In this document: one piece after another, positions 52,666 to 60,034 of the stretch | How the letters are laid out: each line of letters starts with the position of its first letter | Numbering within the stretch: position 1 is the stretch's first letter | NCBI GenBank assembly: GCA_017461235.1 | Contig: JAFTYU010000013.1 | Coordinates: 51,014 to 115,013, forward strand | Reading direction: 5' to 3' | DNA length: 64,000 nt | Origin: Clostridia bacterium | GTDB taxonomy: Bacteria; Bacillota; Clostridia; Oscillospirales; Acutalibacteraceae | Position numbers and translations under genes: made by a program | The notes under the pieces: generated by a model | Database searches by the model: none | What the model was told of the DNA's origin: nothing | What the model saw: the letters and a program-made list of their open reading frames with translations, nothing else

Positions 52666-52953
52666 TTGAAACTGAATATTAAAGCGAGATTGAAAAATAA
52701 AACGTTTGTGGTGAGCACAGCGGTGCTTGTTGTTGCTCTTATTTACAGAGTTCTTTCGGTGTTTGATGTTTTTCCTTCTGTCAGTGAGAGCGAAATCGGT
52801 GAAATTATAACGCTTGCGGTGAACGTTTTAGCCCTTGTGGGTGTAGTCGTTGACCCTACTACCGAAGGTATAAGTGACAGTGAGAGAGCAATGACCTATT
52901 TAACCGAAAAAGATGTGCGTGTAACAGAAAATAAGGAGAATTACATTGGCTAA
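52666..52953 (+). CDS. Phage holin, phi-LC3 family
   Basis: A 95-residue protein with the phi-LC3 holin pattern: MKLNIKARLKNKTFVVSTAVLVVALIY, then EIITLAVNVLALVGVVVDPTTEGISDSERAMTY. Two membrane segments are visible. The start is the TTG at 52666 with GAGGT about eight bases upstream; the longer frame from 52618 is not needed. It makes the membrane lesions through which the endolysin exits. It overlaps the endolysin start. Confidence 0.88.
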   Translation: MKLNIKARLKNKTFVVSTAVLVVALIYRVLSVFDVFPSVSESEIGEIITLAVNVLALVGVVVDPTTEGISDSERAMTYLTEKDVRVTENKENYIG

Positions 52954-53635
52954 AAAAATCTACATTTCACCAAGCAACCAAAGCGGTAATCTTTATGCAA
53001 CGGGAAGCACCAACGAGATGGTGCAGTGCCATAAAATTGCGAAAGCCTGCGTGGCGTATCTGAAAAAAGCGGGCTTCGATGTAATGTGCACGTATAACCT
53101 TGATATGTATAAAAGGGTGGCAGAGAGCAACTCCTTCGGTGCTGATATGCACGTTGCGATTCACACAAATGCCACAGTCAGGCACAATGTTACAGGCGGT
53201 ACCCAGATTCTTCTCTATAGTCTTGCCGGTGAACGTAAAAAAGCAGGTCAGGCAGTTCTCGACAGACTTGCTCCCATCACACCCGGTAAAAGCGCCGAGA
53301 GACTTATTGAGAAATCTGATTTCTATGAATGCAGAGCCGCAAAGGGTCTTACTGTTTACTGTGAATGTGAGTTCCACGATACCAAAACGGGCTCCGATTT
53401 TATAATAAAAAATACAACTGCAGGCGGCGAAGCAATTGCTAAAGGTATCTGTGACTACTACGATGTGGCTCTCCCTGAAAAAGACATCACCGATAAAAAA
53501 ACAAACGCCCCGATTGAGAACGGGACGTTGTATGTTGTTCAGACGGGTGCATTCTCATCAAAAAAGAATGCTGAGAATTACCTGAAAAGCTTGGAAAAGG
53601 CAGGCTTTGAAGGGTTTATAACCGTTAAAAATTGA
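52946..53635 (+). CDS. Endolysin: N-acetylmuramoyl-L-alanine amidase with SPOR domain
   Basis: A 229-residue protein. The Amidase_3-type domain starts KKIYISPSNQSGNLYATGSTNE, with AIHTNATV and VYCECEFHD giving further zinc-ligand and catalytic regions. A SPOR domain (YVVQTGAFSSKKNAENYLKSLEKAGFEGFITV) forms the last ~40 residues and binds peptidoglycan. The TTG at 52946 has GGAGA upstream. The stop codon ends one base before the stop of the reverse-strand LRR-dockerin gene. It cleaves the stem peptide from muramic acid. Confidence 0.9.
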   Translation: MAKKIYISPSNQSGNLYATGSTNEMVQCHKIAKACVAYLKKAGFDVMCTYNLDMYKRVAESNSFGADMHVAIHTNATVRHNVTGGTQILLYSLAGERKKAGQAVLDRLAPITPGKSAERLIEKSDFYECRAAKGLTVYCECEFHDTKTGSDFIIKNTTAGGEAIAKGICDYYDVALPEKDITDKKTNAPIENGTLYVVQTGAFSSKKNAENYLKSLEKAGFEGFITVKN

Positions 53636-54721
53636 TTAAACTATACCTGCAACAATCATAAGAATTCTTCTTGCATCATCCGTGTCAATGGTGCCATTTG
53701 AATTGAGATCGCACAGGATGAAAACATCTTCTTCGGGAGCATAGTCCAGACAGGCGGCTACGCGTAATGCAAGGTTTGCATCTTCGGTAGTGACTCTGCC
53801 GTCACTGTTCATATCACCGAAATTTGAAAGAGTCTGGTTGGTGTCGGTTATGGTGGCGGGTATTCCGTTGGCTCTTGCATAAGCCATAGCGGCACTGTCC
53901 ATACTGCAGGTGAACGTGATTATATGAGAAAATTCCGTTGAGTTTGCTTCTCTTACGGCAAAGGCATACCGTCCGATTGTTGTTACATTATCGGGTATGG
54001 TTATTGCAGTAAGGGCAGTACAGCTTTCAAAAGCGTAGCTTGCAATCTCCAATTCACCCGTGCCGAATGTAACGCTTGCAAGAGCGGTGCAGCCTTTGAA
54101 AGCGCTGTTACCGATGTAGCCTAAAACATCGGGGAATTTTATTGATGCAATTGCCGTGCAACCTGAAAAAGCGTAGTCGGATATGTATAAAAGGGTATCG
54201 CTCATCTTGATGTAATCAAGCTGAGTGCAGCTGTGGAAGGCACGTTGACCTATAACCTTTAATGCATTGCCGCAAAACAGCTCTTTTAGAGCAGTACAAC
54301 CGTAAAAGGCATATTCACCAACCATCTGTACGTTTTTGAGATTAATGCCGGTAAGGGAGGTGCAGGAGTTGAAAGCCTTTGCGCCTATTGATTGTACGTT
54401 GTCACCGATTACTACAGAGCTGAGATTTTTACAACCGTAAAAAGCCATTGAGCCGATTGTGGTGACCGTTTTCGGAATCCTTACAATTTCAATATTGTTT
54501 TTTTGCTGAAAAGCACCGTTTCCTATGGCAGTAACGTTTATTCCGTTGATTTTTTCAGGGATAGTCACCAGGTCGGTGTAAAAATCAGTATAACCGGTAA
54601 TAGTGTAGGTGCCGTCATCGTTTTTGGTGTAATTGAAACCGTTATAGTTGGCGGCACAGGCAACACTCGCTGTTGCAACGACCATTATGACCGCAAGAAG
54701 CACGGAAAAAAACCTTTTCAT
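53636..54721 (-). CDS. Secreted LRR_5 protein with a C-terminal dockerin
   Basis: A 361-residue protein: signal peptide (MKRFFSVLLAVIMVVATASVACAA), about eight LRR_5 units (IGNGAFQQKNNIEIVRIPKTV type), and a type I dockerin-like pair of EF-hand repeats at the end (GDMNSDGRVTTEDANLALRV and CDLNSNGTIDTDDARRILMIVAGIV). A dockerin normally docks to a cohesin on a scaffoldin; no cohesin is in the window. CGGAGG lies before the ATG at 54721. Its stop abuts the endolysin stop, so it could be host DNA or element cargo. Confidence 0.88.
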   Translation of the reverse strand: MKRFFSVLLAVIMVVATASVACAANYNGFNYTKNDDGTYTITGYTDFYTDLVTIPEKINGINVTAIGNGAFQQKNNIEIVRIPKTVTTIGSMAFYGCKNLSSVVIGDNVQSIGAKAFNSCTSLTGINLKNVQMVGEYAFYGCTALKELFCGNALKVIGQRAFHSCTQLDYIKMSDTLLYISDYAFSGCTAIASIKFPDVLGYIGNSAFKGCTALASVTFGTGELEIASYAFESCTALTAITIPDNVTTIGRYAFAVREANSTEFSHIITFTCSMDSAAMAYARANGIPATITDTNQTLSNFGDMNSDGRVTTEDANLALRVAACLDYAPEEDVFILCDLNSNGTIDTDDARRILMIVAGIV

Positions 54722-54772
54722 AAAAAAACCTCCGTTTTTTACGAGGCACAAAGCCGATATGTTGATAAATAT

Positions 54773-54801
54773 ATTATACAATATCTTAATTCATTTGTAC
54801 A
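54773..54801 (-). promoter_or_regulatory. Promoter of the LRR-dockerin gene
   Basis: On the reverse strand, TGTACA (54796-54801) and TATAAT (54773-54778) with a 17-base spacer. Confidence 0.5.
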
Positions 54802-54879
54802 TATCTAATTTTCCGAACTGCAAACTATGAAATAATATTCATTTTTCCGTATATTGACCTTGTTTTTTGTTGAAAACTG

Positions 54880-54908
54880 TTGCAATTTTAACACACCCGA
54901 TGTATAAT
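54880..54908 (+). promoter_or_regulatory. Promoter of the amino-acid ABC transporter operon
   Basis: TTGCAA (54880-54885) and TATAAT (54903-54908) with a 17-base spacer, 49 bases before the binding-protein start. Confidence 0.75.
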
Positions 54909-54957
54909 GCACTAAACAGGAGTGTCTTCTCCTGAAAATAAAAGTGAGGTTTTAGAA

Positions 54958-55737
54958 ATGAAAAAGTTTTTAAAAGTTACAGCTGTCGTAATGGTTTTTG
55001 CAATGCTTGCTTGTTTCGCTGCATGTGGTGCAGATGATAAAGGCGCAGAAAAAGGAACACTCGTTATGGCAACAAACGCTGCCTTCCCTCCCTATGAATA
55101 CAAAGAGGGCGATGCGTTCGTAGGTATCGACATCGAAATTGCTCAGGCTATTGCAGATAAACTTGACATGACTCTTGAAATCAAAGACGTTGAGTTCGGT
55201 TCAATTATCGGCGGTGTTCAGACAGGTAAGTTTGATATGGGTATCGCAGGTATGACTGTTACTGATGAAAGACTTAAGAGCGTTAACTTCTCAACATCTT
55301 ATGCAACAGGTATTCAGGTTGTTATTGTAGCTTCCGGTTCAGACATCAAATCCCTTGATGATCTTAAGGGTGACGGTTCAATGAAGTTTGGTGTTCAGCA
55401 GGATACAACAGGTGACATCTATGCATCAGATACTGCGGAAAATGGCGGTTACGGTGAAGATAATGTTATCCGTTACAAAACAGGTGCAGACGCTGTTCAG
55501 GCTCTTAAAGCAGGTAAAGTTCAGGCAGTTATCATTGATAACGAGCCCGCAAAAGCTTTCGTAGAAGCTAATGAAGGCCTTGAAATTCTTGATGCAGAAT
55601 GGGCAAGAGAAGATTATGCTATTGCTATCGCAAAAGAAAATACAGAACTTCTTGAAAAAGTCAACAATGCTCTTGCAGAGTTGAAAGATGAAGGTAAACT
55701 TGCAGAAATTATCAACAAATATATTCCTGCAAAATAA
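54958..55737 (+). CDS. Polar amino-acid ABC transporter substrate-binding lipoprotein
   Basis: A 259-residue type 3 solute-binding protein. The N-terminus has a signal ending CFAAC, a lipobox-like site for Lgt, which is encoded in this window. The body has LVMATNAAFPPYEYKEGDAFVGIDIEIAQAIADKLDM, the typical start, and FGVQQDTTGDIYA. Ligand could be Gln, His, Arg or cystine; not decided. The ATG at 54958 has GAGGT upstream; the longer frame is not used. It is the first gene of the three-gene operon and is followed by a hairpin. Confidence 0.93.
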   Translation: MKKFLKVTAVVMVFAMLACFAACGADDKGAEKGTLVMATNAAFPPYEYKEGDAFVGIDIEIAQAIADKLDMTLEIKDVEFGSIIGGVQTGKFDMGIAGMTVTDERLKSVNFSTSYATGIQVVIVASGSDIKSLDDLKGDGSMKFGVQQDTTGDIYASDTAENGGYGEDNVIRYKTGADAVQALKAGKVQAVIIDNEPAKAFVEANEGLEILDAEWAREDYAIAIAKENTELLEKVNNALAELKDEGKLAEIINKYIPAK

Positions 55738-55757
55738 GTCTGTTTGAATAACACGGT

Positions 55758-55785
55758 ACGAGGACGGATTACCGTCCTCGTATTT
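55758..55785 (+). terminator. Intra-operon hairpin, probable partial terminator
   Basis: ACGAGGACGG-ATTA-CCGTCCTCGT followed by ATTTTG lies between the binding-protein and permease genes. It probably lets most transcripts stop after the binding-protein gene. Confidence 0.75.
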
Positions 55786-55808
55786 TGCGGTATTAAGGAG
55801 GGAAGCAA

Positions 55809-56552
55809 TTGGAATTTTTGAAATTATGGCTTCTTGATTTGAAGGATGTTTTTGTCCTTTGTTTCGTAAACGACAATCGTTGGGAGTGGCTTCTGGAAGG
55901 TTTTATCAACTCGATAATAATTACAGTTCTGGCGATTATCATCGGTTTATTTTTTGGTATAGTTCTGGCTACTATTCGTTCATCTTATGATAAAAACGAG
56001 GAAACCCTTAAACTCAGAGGTGGCATAGGCTACGTGCTGCTTAAGTTTCTGAATGGTGTTTCGAAAGTATATATTACCGTAATACGCGGTATCCCTGTGG
56101 TAGTGCAACTTATGATATGGTATTTTGTAATACTTGTTTCTCAGGATAGTGATATCGTAGTTGCTGTTGTTGCTTTCGGATTCAATTCAGCGGCTTATGT
56201 GGCTGAGATTTTCCGTGGGGGTATAATGTCTATTGACAATGGGCAGTTTGAAGCAGGCAGAAGTCTGGGTTTCAACTATGTGCAGACTATGATACATATA
56301 GTTATTCCCCAGACCATAAAAGCAACGCTTCCCACGTTGTTAAATGAGGTTATCGCTTTACTTAAAGAAACATCCGTTGCGGGTTATGTAGGTATTATGG
56401 ACCTTACAAAAGCGGGTGACCTTATAAGAGGACGTACTTTTGAGGCGTTTATGCCCCTTATAGCAGTGGCTGTTATTTATCTTATAACGGTTATTGTGCT
56501 GACTAAGGTGTTCTCTGTCATCGAAAGGAGGCTCCGCCATAATGAACGATAA
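55809..56552 (+). CDS. Polar amino-acid ABC transporter permease
   Basis: A 247-residue membrane protein with the HisMQ-type topology. It has [50 protein letters not shown] and the EAA loop region [21 protein letters not shown] that couples to the ATPase. A C-terminal helix ends in RLRHNER. The start is the TTG at 55809 with AAGGAGGG upstream. It overlaps the ATPase gene by 11 bases. Confidence 0.93.
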   Translation: MEFLKLWLLDLKDVFVLCFVNDNRWEWLLEGFINSIIITVLAIIIGLFFGIVLATIRSSYDKNEETLKLRGGIGYVLLKFLNGVSKVYITVIRGIPVVVQLMIWYFVILVSQDSDIVVAVVAFGFNSAAYVAEIFRGGIMSIDNGQFEAGRSLGFNYVQTMIHIVIPQTIKATLPTLLNEVIALLKETSVAGYVGIMDLTKAGDLIRGRTFEAFMPLIAVAVIYLITVIVLTKVFSVIERRLRHNER

Positions 56553-57285
56553 CATTATTCAGGTTAAAGATTTGAAAAAACATTATGCCGGTGGTGGGGT
56601 TAAGGCTCTTGACGGTGTTACTGTTGACATCAAACGAGGCGAGGTTGTAGTTATCATCGGTCCATCGGGTAGTGGTAAATCAACATTGCTCCGTTCCCTT
56701 AACCTTCTTGAACTTCCGACTGCGGGTCAGATATTGTTTAATGATGTAAATATTACCGATAAAAAAGTTAATATTAATATTCACCGTCAGAAAATGGGTA
56801 TGGTGTTCCAGCATTTCAATTTGTTTGCCAATATGAATATACTCAAAAATATGACGATTGCGCCCACAAGTCTTCTTAAGAAAAGCAAAGCAGATGCGGA
56901 AAAAAGAGCGTTGGAACTTCTGGACAGGGTCGGGCTTAAGGATAGAGCAGGTGCCTATCCGAGTCAACTTTCAGGCGGACAGAAGCAACGTGTTGCCATA
57001 GTTCGTTCTCTGGCGATGAATCCCGAGGTTATGCTCTTTGATGAGCCCACATCAGCACTCGACCCCGAAATGGTAGGCGAGGTTCTTGATGTTATGAAGG
57101 ATCTTGCAAAACAGGGAATGACAATGATAGTCGTTACTCACGAAATGGGCTTTGCCAAAGAAGTGGCAGACAGAGTTATATTTATGGACGAAGGCATTAT
57201 TGCCGAGGAGGGTACTCCCGACGAAATCTTCAACCATCCCAATACAGACAGACTTAAAACCTTCTTAAGCAAAGTTCTTATTTAA
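56542..57285 (+). CDS. Polar amino-acid ABC transporter ATP-binding protein
   Basis: A 247-residue ATPase. Walker A is GPSGSGKST (about 39-47), the signature is LSGGQKQR, Walker B is [23 protein letters not shown] and the H-loop is VVTHEMGFA. It is the GlnQ/HisP type, working with the permease and lipoprotein encoded upstream. A terminator follows the stop. Confidence 0.96.
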   Translation: MNDNIIQVKDLKKHYAGGGVKALDGVTVDIKRGEVVVIIGPSGSGKSTLLRSLNLLELPTAGQILFNDVNITDKKVNINIHRQKMGMVFQHFNLFANMNILKNMTIAPTSLLKKSKADAEKRALELLDRVGLKDRAGAYPSQLSGGQKQRVAIVRSLAMNPEVMLFDEPTSALDPEMVGEVLDVMKDLAKQGMTMIVVTHEMGFAKEVADRVIFMDEGIIAEEGTPDEIFNHPNTDRLKTFLSKVLI

Positions 57286-57300
57286 ATTAAATAAAATTGA

Positions 57301-57328
57301 GAAAGATGCGGATTTTTCTGCATCTTTC
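57301..57328 (+). terminator. Terminator of the ABC transporter operon
   Basis: GAAAGATGC/GCATCTTTC stem with a ten-base loop, T-rich after it. Confidence 0.65.
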
Positions 57329-57416
57329 TTTGTGGTTAAAATGCACAAGTCGAGATAGGAATATTTGGTGTTTTGCACAAGGTTGTGCTCTCGGGGATTA
57401 AAAAATTTTATTTTGG

Positions 57417-57445
57417 TTGAAAAGAAGAATTTTCTGTGTTATACT
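57417..57445 (+). promoter_or_regulatory. Promoter of the GPH transporter gene
   Basis: TTGAAA (57417-57422) and TATACT (57440-57445) with a 17-base spacer. The same TTG would be the first codon of the longest open frame, which argues against that start. Confidence 0.75.
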
Positions 57446-57476
57446 TCTTGTATTAATGACCTTGGGGGTGTATTTT

Positions 57477-59054
57477 TTGGCGACAGAAAATATAGAAGTC
57501 CAAGAAAATACGGCTGTTCAGTCAGTTGACTCAGCCACAAGAGAATATGTTTACGAAAACCGTCGCTACGTTGGTATGAAGGAAACTGTATGGTACGTTG
57601 TTTACGATATGTGCCAGAGCTTCAATATCGACTCATTCAGCGAGCGTTTCGTTACCAATATTCTTCAGATTGACTTGGATTTACAGACGTTTGTAAATGT
57701 GTTTAACGGCTTTTGGGACGTTATCAACGATATTTTTACAGCGGCAATTGTTGAAAAAACCCGTACACGTTGGGGTAAATTCAAACCCTACCTTGTAGCT
57801 TTGGGTATTCCGGGTACTTTAGGTACTTGTTTTTATTGGTTACTGCCCATGTTCTTTAAGGGCAAAGGTGCCAGAGATACGTCAAAATTCTGGACATACT
57901 TCATTCTCGCTATTGTGCGAGAGGGTGCAGGTACTTTCAGGGCGATTTCAAAAACAGGTATGTTGGCAACCATAACGCCACACCCTGTTGACCGTACACG
58001 ATTGATTACCGTTGCGGAGTTCTTCTCCGGCTTGTTGGGTGAAAAACTGCCACAGCAGATTCTTACGGTTTTACTTGACTTGATTGGTAATAAGGTTGTT
58101 AACCTTTCATATACATCAACCTTTATGTTTATGGGTAACTTTACATCAATCGTCAGTGGTGTCGCATCGCTCATTTTCTGCGTTATGACTCGTGAAAGAG
58201 TTATGCAGTCCGTTGAAACACCCAGCGTATGGCAGGGTATTAAGTCAGTTGTTAACAACAAACCCATTTTGTTGCTGACCCTTTCCGAAACCCTTTCAAA
58301 CTTCAGTGTCGGCGGTAGCATTAACGACTATTACATAGACGTTCTTAACTTTGCGTCAATGACTATGGTTGCCGGTATCCCCGGTGCTATTATCAACCCG
58401 TTCTCATTCTCATGGGTACCGTGGTTCAGAAGAAGATTCTCAACAAAGACTCTCTATCTTCTCGGCACAAAGAGCCAGTCACTTCTTGATATTCCCGTTT
58501 TCCTTATCGGTATGATAGGCGGTAAACATAACGGTCTGTATAAAAAAGTCTTGCCAATGTTCTTTGTCATGGCTATAAAAGAAGCAATTTATATGATTTT
58601 CTGGGGTGTACGTCGAGTTATTCCCAGTGAAATGTATAATGAGTCTATGGACTATTGTGAATGGAAGAACGGTTACAGAACCGAAGCTATGACATCCGTG
58701 GCACGAGATCTTACCAAGAAGCTTGCAAGTATTGCAAACGGTGCCTTGAGCCTGCAGCTCAAGAAGCTTATCGGTTACGATATTTCTTCTTATACAAGAG
58801 GTGCCGCACAGACTGATGATACTAAGATGGGTCTTTTTGCAATGGCAACTATCATCCCTACAGTTACAGGTCTTCTGGGTATTATCCCCATTCTCTTCTA
58901 TGACCTTAGCGGTGAAAAACGTGAACGTATGTATGTTGAACTTCTTGCAAGACGTGAAGAAGCTTCAAAACTTGCTATGTCAGGTAATAAAGAGGATATC
59001 GAAAAACTTGCTAAAGAGCAGCTTAGTGTTGCAAAACAAGGCAAGGAGTTATAA
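57477..59054 (+). CDS. GPH (melibiose carrier)-family sugar transporter
   Basis: A 525-residue major-facilitator-type protein of the glycoside-pentoside-hexuronide cation symporter family. The hallmark loop RTRWGKFKPYL is present, with multiple membrane helices and another GPH-like segment NESMDYCEWKNGYRTEAMTS (usual form ...DYxEWKTGxR). The start is the TTG at 57477 with GGGGGTG seven bases before it; the longer open frame would start in the -35 box and add a false membrane helix. It probably imports glycosides or hexuronides, which would fit the uronate-type SDR gene 30 kb away, but this is weak inference. Confidence 0.85.
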   Translation: MATENIEVQENTAVQSVDSATREYVYENRRYVGMKETVWYVVYDMCQSFNIDSFSERFVTNILQIDLDLQTFVNVFNGFWDVINDIFTAAIVEKTRTRWGKFKPYLVALGIPGTLGTCFYWLLPMFFKGKGARDTSKFWTYFILAIVREGAGTFRAISKTGMLATITPHPVDRTRLITVAEFFSGLLGEKLPQQILTVLLDLIGNKVVNLSYTSTFMFMGNFTSIVSGVASLIFCVMTRERVMQSVETPSVWQGIKSVVNNKPILLLTLSETLSNFSVGGSINDYYIDVLNFASMTMVAGIPGAIINPFSFSWVPWFRRRFSTKTLYLLGTKSQSLLDIPVFLIGMIGGKHNGLYKKVLPMFFVMAIKEAIYMIFWGVRRVIPSEMYNESMDYCEWKNGYRTEAMTSVARDLTKKLASIANGALSLQLKKLIGYDISSYTRGAAQTDDTKMGLFAMATIIPTVTGLLGIIPILFYDLSGEKRERMYVELLARREEASKLAMSGNKEDIEKLAKEQLSVAKQGKEL

Positions 59055-59064
59055 TTTAAAATTA

Positions 59065-59096
59065 CACCGTGGGCTAAAAGCCCACGGTGCTTTTTT
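59065..59096 (+). terminator. Terminator of the GPH transporter gene
   Basis: CACCGTGGGCT/AGCCCACGGTG stem with a three-base loop and six T. Confidence 0.93.
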
Positions 59097-59134
59097 ATCC
59101 AATGTTTACAATTGTAAAAAATAAGTGCATTTTA

Positions 59135-59163
59135 TTGAAATGAACTCTCTGTTATGATATAAT
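59135..59163 (+). promoter_or_regulatory. Promoter of the genes from 59212
   Basis: TTGAAA (59135-59140) and TATAAT (59158-59163) with a 17-base spacer. Confidence 0.8.
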
Positions 59164-59211
59164 CCATATATAAAATAGAGTGATGTTATCTGAAAATGCA
59201 GGGGTGAGAGA

Positions 59212-60018
59212 ATGACAAAGTCGGATTATTTATCCAATTCTGCAAAGCTGTTATTGATTTGCAGTGGCTTTTTGTTTGTAGTAAATTCTCTTGCCTTTTT
59301 TGGTATGTATAGTGATGTTCTGTCAGAGATATCCGCTAAACTCACAACTGCTTGTTTTTACATTGTTCTTGTTTTAGGCTTTCTCGCTTTTAACGGTGAA
59401 GGAATCGCATATAAACATTCCCGTCAGCCTGAAAATAAGAAAAAAACCTTGGTGCTTAAAATACTTCTTTTGTCCGCGTTTTTTATAAGATTCATTAAAA
59501 TTCCTGTGGAAAATGCTGCTTTGTCTTTTGATTCGCACAGTTTCAGTGGTGTAATCAGCAGGTTGTTTTTAGGTGTTTTCAATACTGTGGCATCCTACGG
59601 CTTTTTGCTGACGATTGTTGCTTTGTGGTATATCTTCAGGGATTCGGGAGTCAAAAAACTTCTTTTGCCCGAGTGTGTGTCTTTTTTTACAGGTGTGTTA
59701 TATAATGTTTACAAAATGCTCAATTACTCTGTAACCAGATACGGTCTGGATATTTTTGGTGAGTTTTTCGTTTCTGTTTTCGGTAACGGAAAGGTTATGA
59801 GTGTACTGTGCCTGATACATTTTTTGTGTGATATAGTGATGTTCATTCTTGTTCTTTTGCACTATAATCGACAGGCAATTGCAGAGCAGAAAGAAAAAGC
59901 CGTAATTACAAACAGAATGATTACATCGCGAAAAATATACAGCACTGATTGTTTTGGTCTTGATACTTTGGAGGATGATTTCTTCCTTGATAAACAGGAA
60001 GAGCTTGCGGAAATTTGA
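59212..60018 (+). CDS. Multi-pass membrane protein of unknown function
   Basis: A 268-residue protein with about six hydrophobic segments, beginning LLLICSGFLFVVNSLAFFGMY and TACFYIVLVLGFLAF. A soluble C-terminal tail (about 225-268) is rich in Asp and Glu. The family is not recognised. GGGGTGAGAG lies before the ATG at 59212. It has its own promoter and is followed after 16 bases by the secreted glucosaminidase gene, which may be co-transcribed. Confidence 0.7.
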   Translation: MTKSDYLSNSAKLLLICSGFLFVVNSLAFFGMYSDVLSEISAKLTTACFYIVLVLGFLAFNGEGIAYKHSRQPENKKKTLVLKILLLSAFFIRFIKIPVENAALSFDSHSFSGVISRLFLGVFNTVASYGFLLTIVALWYIFRDSGVKKLLLPECVSFFTGVLYNVYKMLNYSVTRYGLDIFGEFFVSVFGNGKVMSVLCLIHFLCDIVMFILVLLHYNRQAIAEQKEKAVITNRMITSRKIYSTDCFGLDTLEDDFFLDKQEELAEI

Positions 60019-60034
60019 AAATAGGGAGTGGACT

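Larger units (their letters stand above)
37574..53635 (+). mobile_element. Compact prophage-like element without a visible integrase
   Basis: About 16 kb: leftward ImmA and repressor, a control region, then one rightward run of packaging, capsid, connector, tail/fibre and lysis genes ending in an endolysin. Gaps are short and many genes overlap by a few bases. No integrase, excisionase, replication gene, tape measure or major tail protein is recognised. The N4-gp56-type capsid, the P22-gp10-like propeller protein and the absence of tail-tube genes suggest a short-tailed particle. Borders are inferred from gene content; no flanking direct repeat was found. Confidence 0.85.
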
